Assembly (NCBI GenBank): GCA_002396005.1
Contig: DGVW01000048.1
Span: 1-9,233, forward strand
DNA length: 9,233 bases
From: Oribacterium sp. UBA4274
GTDB taxonomy: Bacteria > Bacillota > Clostridia > Lachnospirales > Lachnospiraceae
Direction: 5' to 3'
Shown here: positions 1 to 6,753 of the stretch, piece after piece
Numbering within the stretch: position 1 is the first letter of the stretch
How the letters are laid out: every line of letters starts with the position of its first letter
The notes under the pieces: model-generated
Seen by the model: only the letters and a program-made list of their open reading frames with translations
Told to the model about the DNA's origin: nothing
Database searches by the model: none
Position numbers and translations under genes: made by a program

Positions 1-711
1 ATTCTCAGCGAGAAAAATACGCTATTCGAGTCATTGACAAAAAATCTCAATAACTATCCGGACTTAAAGGCATCGATCCGAAGCATCCTGATGGAAGGAA
101 CAAGACTAACATGGAATGCAGATCAGGAAGACATTTCTATGATGCAAATGTACGGACTCATCAAAAATGATCATAACGTTGTGCGGGTGGCAAATCGAAT
201 TTTTGAAACGAAACTGTACAATCTGTTTCTTTCAGACGAAGAATTAAAGAGCAATGTTTTTGCCCGGGAAGGTGATCTGGCCAGAAATCAGTTTATCATG
301 GACGGAAAGCTGAACATGCGACTGATTCTGGAGAAATTTATCGTAACCTACACAGATATATGCGGACCCCTGGTTGACAGATTTAAAGAAAAGGACGGAA
401 GGGAACTGTTCCTTCTGTACCTGAAACCGATCATCAACGGAATAGGAAACTACTATATCGAAGCCCAGACCCGTGACATGACAAGAACTGATGTCATAGT
501 GGATTATCTCGGACAGCAGTACATAGTTGAACTAAAGATCTGGCGAGGTGAAAGATATAATGCTGAAGGAGAAAAACAGATAAGAGATCATTTTGACTAC
601 TGGCACCTTGATACAGGCTACATGTTAAGCTTTAACTTCAATAAAAATAAAGAGCAGGGCGTGAAGTGCGTCGAAATAGGGGACAAGGTACTGTTCGAAG
701 GAACGTTGTGA
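1..711 (+). CDS. AAA-ATPase-like protein with C-terminal PD-(D/E)XK nuclease-like domain, 5'-partial
   Basis: The reading frame is open from base 1, so this is the C-terminal 236 residues of a longer protein and the TTG at 34 is not its real start. The first ~70 residues resemble the helical region after the AAA module in the large bacterial family of AAA-ATPase-like proteins of about 500-550 aa. The last ~90 residues resemble the PD-(D/E)XK domain (PDDEXK_9/DUF1703 type) that ends those proteins. The likely catalytic set is Asp at codon 490-492, then Glu (529-531) and Lys (535-537) in the string IVELKIW, followed by a KQIRDHFDYW helix. The ATPase half (Walker A and B) is outside the window. 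Members are abundant in Bacteroidetes and Lachnospiraceae genomes, and their function is not established. Nothing links it to the B12 genes downstream. Family assignment is from memory of motifs. Confidence 0.8.
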   Translation: MLSEKNTLFESLTKNLNNYPDLKASIRSILMEGTRLTWNADQEDISMMQMYGLIKNDHNVVRVANRIFETKLYNLFLSDEELKSNVFAREGDLARNQFIMDGKLNMRLILEKFIVTYTDICGPLVDRFKEKDGRELFLLYLKPIINGIGNYYIEAQTRDMTRTDVIVDYLGQQYIVELKIWRGERYNAEGEKQIRDHFDYWHLDTGYMLSFNFNKNKEQGVKCVEIGDKVLFEGTL

Positions 712-745
712 GGTATATATCATTATACTTTATGAGGATTACACT

Positions 746-868
746 ATGAGTGTTGACGCAGATGAAATAAACTTATTAAAGAAAAAGATATCAGAATTGG
801 AGAATGATGTCATTGTTTTTGAGAAACGGAGAATAAATGAAGCGAAGCCTGGTAATAGCAGCGGATAA
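746..868 (+). CDS. possible small ORF, 40 aa, overlapping the start of the cbiA-cobT fusion
   Basis: An ATG at 746 opens 40 codons ending at TAA 866-868. A GAGG at 734-737 lies 8 nt upstream, which is good Shine-Dalgarno spacing. The peptide is charged and heptad-like (LLKKKISELENDV near residues 10-22), so it could form a short coiled coil. It overlaps the first 32 nt of the fusion gene in another frame, so it could act as a translationally coupled leader. It could equally be the stub of a gene cut off when the cob genes were joined here. I recognise no family. A TATACT at 724-729 could be a -10 box but has no convincing -35. Support is only the start context and spacing. Confidence 0.3.
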   Translation: MSVDADEINLLKKKISELENDVIVFEKRRINEAKPGNSSG

Positions 869-3800
869 GAGCGGTTCGGGAAAGACCACATTAACATGTG
901 GTCTTATTTATGTTATCAAAAAAATGGGATTTAAGGTGCAGAGCTTTAAATGCGGTCCTGATTATATAGATCCCATGTTCCATAGAGAGGTGCTTGGGGT
1001 TCCGTCGGCGAATATTGACAGCTTTTTTGTTTCAGAGAAAATGCTGAGAAAGCTTTTTGCGGAAAGAGCCGGGAAGGCGGATGTGTCTGTGATAGAAGGT
1101 GTCATGGGATACTATGACGGGCTCGGAGGAGTATCTGTTAAAGGCTCTACATGGGAGATTGCAGATATCATTGGCAGTCCGACGGTGCTTGTCATGGACT
1201 GTAAGGGAGCAAGTGTTTCCATAGCTGCATTGATACGGGGGATGCTGAAGTTTCCGGGGTATATTGCAGGAAAGCATGACTCCGGAATACGTGGCGTGAT
1301 ACTGAACAGAGTATCCCCGATGTTTTATGAAAGACTTAAGGGACTTATAGAGGAAAACTGTCCGGAGATAAGAGTTTTAGGGTTTATTCCGGAAATGAAG
1401 GACAGAAAGATTCCATCGAGACACCTTGGGCTTATAGAGCCAAAGTATATGGAGGATTTTACTTCGTGGATAGAGACAGTCAGTGAACAGATTGAGAAAA
1501 CCGTGGATGTTGAAGGGATTCTGGAGCTGGCTGCAACATCGAAATACGGAGAGTCAGCGGATTCCTGGATTTCTGAATATGGTGAAAGAGACCTGACATC
1601 GGAAAGCTGTAAATCCGGTAATGATCAGAGCTGTTCCGGGGAAGCTTTAGTTGTTGAAGATAAATCTATAGCAATCTGCAGCTTGAATAATCGGGAGAAG
1701 TTAAATGCTTCAAGTGATGCTTCCATAAAATCCGGAACTTCGATTTCAGATATTTCAGAATACAAATTGAAGAATAAAGTCAGAATCGGAATCGCCGAGG
1801 ATGAGGCCTTTAACTTTTACTATCAGGAAAATCGTGAGCTTCTGGAAAAGATGGGAGCAGAACTTGTGTCATTCAGTCCGCTTCATGATGGGAAGCTTCC
1901 GGATGTTCTTGATGGAATCATCATCGGAGGAGGATATCCTGAGCTTTATTTAGAGGAGCTTTCTGCCAATGTTTCCATGCGAGAGGCATTGGCATCACGT
2001 ATAAAAAACGGGATACCGGTGATCGCCGAGTGCGGCGGATACATGTATCTGAATAATTCGATAAAATCAGAAGCAGGTCTGTTATCCGATGACGCTGTTT
2101 ATGATGATAAAATAAAGGATAGATTTAAAAAAGTCAGTGGAATGGCAGAAGCATCATCGGAGCTTCAGGAAGCCGGAGCATTGAAATCAGAAAGCAAAAC
2201 AGAAAAGAGGACAGTTTCCGTATCAGGGAAACAGTTTGGTATGTGCGGCGTTTTTTCAGGCGACGCATGGAAAAGGGAACGACTGGTTCGTTTTGGATAC
2301 GTTTCTGCTGAAACAAAAGTCCCCGGCCTCTTTGGTGATGCGGGTACGGTTCTCAAAGGCCATGAGTTTCACAGATATGACTGTGAATACAACGGGGATG
2401 GATTTGTACTGAAAAAACCAAAGGCTGGTAATGTAAAAAACAGCCGGATTTCCGGGAGAAAACAGCCGGTATATGATGGCTTGAAAAAGGTGGATGATAG
2501 TACAAGTGAATTTCATGAAGGTTCGAAGTCTTCCTGTAATATGAAGCCTGATTCCGGTGAATATGAAGGAATATATTACAGTAAGACCATGTCCTGCGGC
2601 TGGCCGCATTTTTACTATTACAGTAATCCGAAAGCGATTTTTAATTATATGAAGTGTTGTGAGAGATATCATTTTGAGAAGGAAGCTCAGAAAAAATGGG
2701 ATGGGATAGCAAAGCCCATCGACAGTCTCGGGGTTCTTGAAAAAGAGGTTATAAAGCTTTGCGGGATACAGAGAACCCTGACTCCGTCTATAGATAAAAA
2801 GGCGTTGGTGGTGCTTTGTGCCGATCATGGCTGCGTCAAAGAGGGAGTAAGCCAAACTGACAGTTCCGTTACCAGAAAGGTTGCGGACAGCTTTGCAAAG
2901 GGGGCGACTACAACTGCTATTTTTGCAGAAGCAAATAATGTTGATGTATATACCGTTGATGTGGGAATGGTCGGACCGAGGTATGATTCGGGAAAAGACA
3001 TAGATAATACTGAGATTTCCGAGATTTTTGAAAGGGATATATGCAGATCAGAGAAGTATCTAACAGAATCGGAAAATATAAATTGCAAAAAAAGCTGTAT
3101 CGGCAGGCTTTGTAAAAATACAGTAAATGACAGGCGTCTTCAGGATGGCAGCGGTAACATCGCGGTGGAAGCTGCCATGAGCAGGGAAACCGGTGAGAAG
3201 GCATTGAGCCTCGGAATGGATATCGTTCGGGAGCTTAAGGAGAACGGTTATCGTATCATAGCAACAGGAGAGATGGGAATCGGGAATACCACGCCTACGG
3301 CAGCACTACTGGCATATTTCATGGGGAGTGATGCTGAGGAAGCGGTAGGGTACGGCGCCGGACTCAGTGAAGAGGGACTTAAGAGAAAGAAGGATGTGGT
3401 AAGACGGGCGCTTGAGAGACTTAAAACAGAGTCAGGACAGAAAGAGGGTGAGTCTGAGACCGATACCAAGACGGAAATTAGGACTAAGACTGAGGATTTA
3501 ATTGCCGGTGCTTCAAAGTTTGGAGATGAATCATTAGCGGTTTCGGGAAATATTGATATTTCTTGTGAAAATGCCATATCAGAAGCCGAACAACATGCTG
3601 ATTCAAACAGATTGAGTGATGAATCAGAAGAGAAAAACAAAGATGATGTTCATGAGTCAAAAGTCAAATCTGTTTCAGCAGAAACTGCGAAGGAAGTCCT
3701 GTTCCAGGTCGGTGGCCTTGAGATAGCAGTCATGGCAGGGATGTTCCTTGGGGGAGTAAGATATGAAGTTCCTATAGTAATCGACGGCATCATTTCAACT

Positions 3801-4061
3801 GCAGCGGCCCTCAGTGCATATATGATGGATGAGAGAGTCAGGGACTATGCATTGGCATCCCATGTATCAAAGGAAAAGCTTGCCCGAAAAGCTCTGGAAA
3901 AAATGGGACTTCCCGCCATAATCGATGCGGAAATGTCTCTCGGGGAAGGTTCCGGAGCCGTCCTTCTGATGCCCATTCTTTCTTCAGCGGTGGAAGCCTT
4001 TAACAGGATGGGGGCGTTTTCCGATATGGAGGTAGAGGCCTATCACAGGTTTTCGCATTAA
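837..4061 (+). CDS. cbiA-cobT: CbiA-CobT fusion: cobyrinate a,c-diamide synthase + nicotinate-nucleotide:dimethylbenzimidazole phosphoribosyltransferase
   Basis: Residues 1-237 are the ATP-dependent CbiA synthetase domain, with P-loop ADKSGSGKTT at 9-18, FKCGPDYIDPMFH near 37-49 and EGVMGYYDG at 87-95. Residues ~314-610 are the class I glutamine amidotransferase domain, with IIIGGGYPEL at 361-370, nucleophile Cys399 in AECGGYMYL, GHEFH at 508-512 and a PHFYYYSNP ending. From ~620 to 1074 is CobT: IAKPIDSLG (624-632), ADHGCVKEGVS (662-672), GEMGIGNTTPTAALL (811-825), VGGLEIAVMAG (958-968), IDGIISTAAAL (982-992) and LGEGSGA with the expected catalytic Glu1037. CbiA amidates side chains a and c of cobyrinate. 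CobT makes alpha-ribazole phosphate from nicotinate mononucleotide and a base. The fusion exceeds the sum of the usual ~455 and ~350 aa by about 270 residues, in hydrophilic insertions near 238-313, 410-462, 527-580, 715-765 and 862-948. The ATG at 837 has GGAG at 828-831. No frameshift is visible. Confidence 0.93.
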   Translation: MKRSLVIAADKSGSGKTTLTCGLIYVIKKMGFKVQSFKCGPDYIDPMFHREVLGVPSANIDSFFVSEKMLRKLFAERAGKADVSVIEGVMGYYDGLGGVSVKGSTWEIADIIGSPTVLVMDCKGASVSIAALIRGMLKFPGYIAGKHDSGIRGVILNRVSPMFYERLKGLIEENCPEIRVLGFIPEMKDRKIPSRHLGLIEPKYMEDFTSWIETVSEQIEKTVDVEGILELAATSKYGESADSWISEYGERDLTSESCKSGNDQSCSGEALVVEDKSIAICSLNNREKLNASSDASIKSGTSISDISEYKLKNKVRIGIAEDEAFNFYYQENRELLEKMGAELVSFSPLHDGKLPDVLDGIIIGGGYPELYLEELSANVSMREALASRIKNGIPVIAECGGYMYLNNSIKSEAGLLSDDAVYDDKIKDRFKKVSGMAEASSELQEAGALKSESKTEKRTVSVSGKQFGMCGVFSGDAWKRERLVRFGYVSAETKVPGLFGDAGTVLKGHEFHRYDCEYNGDGFVLKKPKAGNVKNSRISGRKQPVYDGLKKVDDSTSEFHEGSKSSCNMKPDSGEYEGIYYSKTMSCGWPHFYYYSNPKAIFNYMKCCERYHFEKEAQKKWDGIAKPIDSLGVLEKEVIKLCGIQRTLTPSIDKKALVVLCADHGCVKEGVSQTDSSVTRKVADSFAKGATTTAIFAEANNVDVYTVDVGMVGPRYDSGKDIDNTEISEIFERDICRSEKYLTESENINCKKSCIGRLCKNTVNDRRLQDGSGNIAVEAAMSRETGEKALSLGMDIVRELKENGYRIIATGEMGIGNTTPTAALLAYFMGSDAEEAVGYGAGLSEEGLKRKKDVVRRALERLKTESGQKEGESETDTKTEIRTKTEDLIAGASKFGDESLAVSGNIDISCENAISEAEQHADSNRLSDESEEKNKDDVHESKVKSVSAETAKEVLFQVGGLEIAVMAGMFLGGVRYEVPIVIDGIISTAAALSAYMMDERVRDYALASHVSKEKLARKALEKMGLPAIIDAEMSLGEGSGAVLLMPILSSAVEAFNRMGAFSDMEVEAYHRFSH

Positions 4062-4133
4062 TTCGAAACCGGTTAATGTAATAATTATCAATGTATTGAG
4101 ATATAGGGAGTTAAAAAGTACTCAGGCCCCATA

Positions 4134-4230
4134 AATAAAAGGCAGTTAATGTGGCTTATAAGTATATCTCAGAAATAAAAGGCAAAAACATGGTTTTTTA
4201 GAGCCGATTATATGAGTATTTGTATGCGAA
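4134..4230 (+). repeat. degenerate copies of the intergenic repeat also found before cobS
   Basis: AAATAAAAGGCA occurs twice, at 4133-4144 and 4173-4184. The second copy continues as AAAAACATGG then T-rich sequence and GAGCCGATTA (4201-4210). The same order of blocks appears at 6607-6721: CAGAAATAAAC, AAAACATGGG, TTTAT, CCGATTAG. These copies are more diverged than the pair upstream of cobS. A weak stem of 4175-4180 with 4194-4199 keeps the pairing seen in the better copies, with an A:T pair replacing C:G. Function unknown. Confidence 0.5.
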
Positions 4231-4722
4231 GACTTAAAAGAAAATACTTTGTTTATTAGGATGAAAGAGATAAAGCCAGATGTCCTTATCTTATCCGGAA
4301 ATCTGAGCTTTAACGGAGCGAAAGCAAGCCATGAAGGTCTGGCGGCAAAGCTTAAAGCGATAGAAGATTCAGGTGTCAGTGTTTTGGTCATGCCTGGAAA
4401 TCATGATCTCTACAGCCGCATCGCAGCATGTTTCGAGGGTGATGATTATACTTTGGTTGACAATGTTTCTGCTGGGACATTTTTTAACGAAACTTCAACT
4501 ATGATGCTCAAGAGAAGCATCAAAGAGGCGAGTGAAAAAGAGTGTGAATTCTTTTCTGATGTAAACAGTGCTTATTTTTCCGGCAGGAGGGACACCATAG
4601 AGTGGGATGAAGAGGTCTGCCGGGAGATAACAGAGAAATCTGCCTTTGTGGGACTGTATCTAAAATCAGTGTATGATGACGGATTCTCGGATGACACCAG
4701 AATAGGCTCGTTGTGGGAGTGA
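4216..4722 (+). pseudogene. calcineurin-like metallophosphoesterase remnant
   Basis: The frame is open from 4216 to the TGA at 4720-4722. The best remaining start is ATG 4261, with a TTG at 4249. The first ~75 residues match the N-terminal half of a secreted-type calcineurin-like phosphoesterase: KPDVLILSG, then LSFNG, KASHEGLAAKL, VMPGNHDLYS. GNHD (4396-4407) is intact. The metal-binding Asp of the usual GDLSFNG-type motif is Asn here (codon 4300-4302, AAT where GAT is expected, one transition). The first DxH block and the signal peptide are missing upstream, and the similarity I recognise fades after about 4490. No GHxH metal motif follows. The remaining ~75 residues are not recognised. I read it as a truncated, decayed gene between cob genes. 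An expressed fragment cannot be excluded. Confidence 0.6.
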
Positions 4723-4762
4723 TGGAAGTATAAGTGATGCTATGAGACGGCAGACTGGCAGT

Positions 4763-4797
4763 GAGATGCCCAGTGTGGAAATATGGGCATCTCTTTT
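4763..4797 (+). terminator. rho-independent terminator or attenuator before cobU
   Basis: GAGATGCCCA (4763-4772) pairs perfectly with TGGGCATCTC (4784-4793), leaving an 11-nt loop, and TTTT (4794-4797) follows. The 10-bp GC-containing stem and T tract fit an intrinsic terminator, though the T tract is short. It ends 29 nt before the cobU ATG. It may close transcription from the phosphoesterase remnant, or act as an attenuator in the cobU leader. Confidence 0.7.
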
Positions 4798-4826
4798 ACT
4801 TATTATGGGTAAAGGATAAAAAGGAT

Positions 4827-5567
4827 ATGTACTGTTTAGTGTCCGGTGGCGCCGGGTCCGGAAAATCTGAATATGCGGAATCGCTGGCGCTATCATTGTT
4901 GGATAATCCTGGGCGTCTGATCTATATTGCGACCATGTTTCCCTACGATGATGAGGAAACAAGAAGGCGTATAGAGAGGCATAGAAGTTTACGGGCCGGC
5001 AAGGAATTTGTTACCATAGAAAGACCTTTTAATATATCGGAAGTTTTAGATGAAATAAAAACACATTTGGAAGACAGCGGCTGTTCTTTGATTCCGGGAC
5101 AGGATAAGAGAGCTGAGACACAGAACGTGATAGTTGAAACACAGAATGAGTGTTACATAAAGGTAAAACCTGACTGCAGGTCAGAACAAAATCTGAAATT
5201 TGGGAATACTTCAGATCGTGAGTATGCGGGATTGAATGATGTTGTAGTTCTTCTCGAAGATCTCACAAATCTTTATGCCAATGAGTGCTTCCAAACGGCC
5301 GGTCATCCTCATGAAATCGAAGCGCCGCTTAGAGAAATTGCCGCTAATGTCAAAGCTCTCATAGTTGTGAGCAATGAGTTATACTGCGACGGAATTCAGT
5401 ATCCGGAAGAAACCATGGAATTTCTGAGGGAGCTCGCCATGATAAATCGTAACATTGCAAAGGATGCTGATAAAGTTTTTGAAGTGGTGGCTGGTATTCC
5501 GGTGGTAGTGAAGAGTATAGAACCAAAGGATAGTCCCGGTTCAGGTGTTTTGACAAAAAAGATATGA
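4827..5567 (+). CDS. cobU: adenosylcobinamide kinase / adenosylcobinamide-phosphate guanylyltransferase, with insertion
   Basis: CobU phosphorylates adenosylcobinamide and transfers GMP to it, giving AdoCbi-GDP for CobS. The chosen ATG at 4827 gives 246 aa beginning MYCLVSGGAGSGKS, the P-loop at residues 7-14 right where the family has it. An upstream GTG at 4761 would start inside the terminator hairpin and add 22 unlikely residues. AAAGGA at 4811-4816 can serve as ribosome site. RRIERHRSLR (47-56) holds the His expected to be guanylylated (His52). VVLLEDLTNLYANE (139-152) replaces the usual LLDCLT block. VSNELYCDGIQYP (181-193) replaces the usual VSNEVGxGIVP. The end, INRNIAKDADKVFEVVAGIPVVVK, is typical. 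The family is usually 170-190 aa. The excess is a hydrophilic insertion around residues 82-133. A terminator follows 10 nt after the stop. Confidence 0.88.
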   Translation: MYCLVSGGAGSGKSEYAESLALSLLDNPGRLIYIATMFPYDDEETRRRIERHRSLRAGKEFVTIERPFNISEVLDEIKTHLEDSGCSLIPGQDKRAETQNVIVETQNECYIKVKPDCRSEQNLKFGNTSDREYAGLNDVVVLLEDLTNLYANECFQTAGHPHEIEAPLREIAANVKALIVVSNELYCDGIQYPEETMEFLRELAMINRNIAKDADKVFEVVAGIPVVVKSIEPKDSPGSGVLTKKI

Positions 5568-5577
5568 TTTCCCTATG

Positions 5578-5619
5578 TAGCTGCTATTGCTGTAATCCGG
5601 CATAGCAGTTATTATTTTT
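5578..5619 (+). terminator. rho-independent terminator after cobU
   Basis: TAGCTGCTAT (5578-5587) pairs with ATAGCAGTTA (5602-5611), including one G-T wobble. TTATTTTT follows at 5612-5619. It starts 11 nt after the cobU stop, so cobU transcription probably ends here and the permease downstream is a separate unit. Confidence 0.8.
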
Positions 5620-5673
5620 GGAGGAATTTTTAAATACAGGCAATAGTTAATTGTGCGAGATTTATGTAAAGCT

Positions 5674-5702
5674 GATTTAACATGAGTTTATATTGAGTTT
5701 AT
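5674..5702 (+). promoter_or_regulatory. 11-bp-spaced direct repeat upstream of the permease gene
   Basis: GAGTTTAT occurs at 5684-5691 and again at 5695-5702, exactly 11 bp apart. A weaker GATTTAAC lies at 5674-5681. Direct repeats one helical turn apart are typical of binding sites for OmpR/PhoB-type response regulators, so this could be an operator. TTGAGT (5693-5698) and TATACA (5713-5718) resemble promoter boxes but are only 14 bp apart. The assignment is tentative. Confidence 0.25.
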
Positions 5703-5742
5703 GTGAAAAAGATATACACTGAGATAAGCCTGATCTTATGAA

Positions 5743-5746
5743 AGGA
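5743..5746 (+). promoter_or_regulatory. ribosome binding site deciding the permease start
   Basis: AGGA at 5743-5746 lies 9 nt before the ATG at 5756. The earlier in-frame ATG at 5738 has no purine-rich site at a workable distance, and it overlaps this site. The later start also places the first hydrophobic segment right at the N-terminus. Confidence 0.5.
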
Positions 5747-5755
5747 AACATAATC

Positions 5756-6523
5756 ATGACTATAACTGCACTTACATATCTTATATGCTGTCCCCTGCTT
5801 TTTCTTGCGGGACTTGTTGACTCCATAGGAGGTGGTGGAGGACTTATCTCACTTCCGGCATATTTACTTGCGGGGCTGCCGGTTCATACAGCTATCGCCA
5901 CCAATAAACTGTCCAGTGCCTGTGGGACCACTGTATCTACGGTTAGATTTATAAAGGAAGGGCTTATAAACTGGGGTATAGCTGTTCCATCCATAATCGC
6001 CGCTATCATAGGTTCCTCTTTCGGAGCAAAGCTTAGCCTTGTGATACCTGAAAAGGTGCTTGTTTATATACTTGCAGTTGTCCTTCCGGTAACGGCATTT
6101 ATAGTTTTGAACAGGAAGATATTTAAGGATAACGGGAGTGATGAGGTGCTGCATGACAGGAAGACATATATTACAGCAGTTCTTGCAGCGCTTATTATCG
6201 GTTTTTATGATGGATTTTACGGTCCCGGAACAGGAACATTTCTGATCATTGCATTTACAGTTTTTGCAAAGCTTGGAGTTAAAACCGCAAACGGTCAGAC
6301 TAAGGCTATTAACCTGACAACAAATATCACTTCACTTGTGATATTTATCCTTCATGGACAGGTACTTTTGGCAGTGGGACTCCCCTGTGCACTCTGTAAT
6401 ATGGCCGGAAACTACATCGGATCAGGTCTTGTGATGAAGAACGGCATCAAAGTGGTCCGTCCTTCCATCATGGCAGTGCTTGGTCTTCTTGCTGTAAAAA
6501 TAGTGACAGAACATATATTATGA
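5756..6523 (+). CDS. TauE/SafE (DUF81) family membrane permease
   Basis: From ATG 5756 the protein is 255 aa, normal for the family, with about seven or eight hydrophobic segments. The two halves show the family's internal repeat. AGLVDSIGGGGGLISLP (19-35), with TNKLSSACGTTVSTVRF after it, corresponds to GFYDGFYGPGTGTFLII (149-165), with NGQTKAINLTTNITSL after it. Known members move sulfur-containing or organic anions such as sulfite, sulfoacetate or taurine products. Many remain uncharacterised. It has no hydrophilic insertion, unlike the cob enzymes around it. Being embedded in a cobalamin locus raises the guess that it moves cobalt or another pathway solute, but a terminator separates it from cobU and about 230 bp separate it from cobS. 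That link is only positional. An alternative start is ATG 5738. Confidence 0.85.
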   Translation: MTITALTYLICCPLLFLAGLVDSIGGGGGLISLPAYLLAGLPVHTAIATNKLSSACGTTVSTVRFIKEGLINWGIAVPSIIAAIIGSSFGAKLSLVIPEKVLVYILAVVLPVTAFIVLNRKIFKDNGSDEVLHDRKTYITAVLAALIIGFYDGFYGPGTGTFLIIAFTVFAKLGVKTANGQTKAINLTTNITSLVIFILHGQVLLAVGLPCALCNMAGNYIGSGLVMKNGIKVVRPSIMAVLGLLAVKIVTEHIL

Positions 6524-6606
6524 GACAAGTGATATAACTATAAATCGTCTGCTTGTCCCGGAAAGCACGTAAGCACGCTTTGGCAGTCTCAGGTGCGGAA
6601 TGTAGG

Positions 6607-6721
6607 AGCCGGTTAGATTGACATATGTATGTCAGAAATAAACGGCGAAAACATGGGTTTATGATCCGATTAGATTGACAACTGTGTGTCAGAAATAAAC
6701 GTCTAAAAACATGGGTTTATA
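6607..6721 (+). repeat. two tandem copies of a ~57-bp structured intergenic repeat
   Basis: Copy 1 is 6607-6663 and copy 2 is 6664-6721, with a period of 57-58 bp. Shared blocks are CCG(A/G)TTAGATTGACA, then TGTC, AGAAATAAACG, AAAACATGGGTTTAT. Each copy holds two inverted repeats. The first is TGACATA-TG-TATGTCA (6619-6634) in copy 1 and TGACA-N6-TGTCA (6676-6691) in copy 2. The second is ATAAAC pairing with GTTTAT (6638-6643 with 6657-6662; 6695-6700 with 6715-6720). Diverged relatives lie at 4134-4230. It sits directly upstream of cobS, in its leader or operator region. It could be an operator array, an RNA element or a small dispersed repeat. Confidence 0.75.
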
Positions 6722-6753
6722 GATGAGGAGTATGAAATATATCAGGGAGTAAT

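Noticed and set aside
34..36. TTG 34 as the start of the first gene
   Set aside because: The frame is open to the window edge, there is no ribosome site before it, and the protein family is much longer, so the gene is simply truncated by the window.
2256..2855. 199-codon minus-strand ORF inside the fusion gene
   Set aside because: It lies wholly opposite well-supported CbiA-CobT coding sequence, has no recognisable domain, and reads as a Phe/Ile-rich antisense shadow.
3248..3640. 130-codon minus-strand ORF
   Set aside because: It is the antisense of the Ser/Glu-rich insertion in the CobT part. Its Ser/Phe/Pro-rich composition is what antisense reading of that sequence gives.
4056..4077. CATTAA/TTAATG inverted repeat at the end of cbiA-cobT
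   Set aside because: The 6-bp AT-rich stem has no T tract and is too weak to call a terminator.
4761..4826. GTG 4761 as the cobU start
   Set aside because: It would begin inside the terminator hairpin and place 22 extra residues before the P-loop. ATG 4827 fits the family's N-terminus.
5620..5635. Strong GGAGG after the cobU terminator
   Set aside because: No start codon follows at a usable distance, so it is an orphan match.
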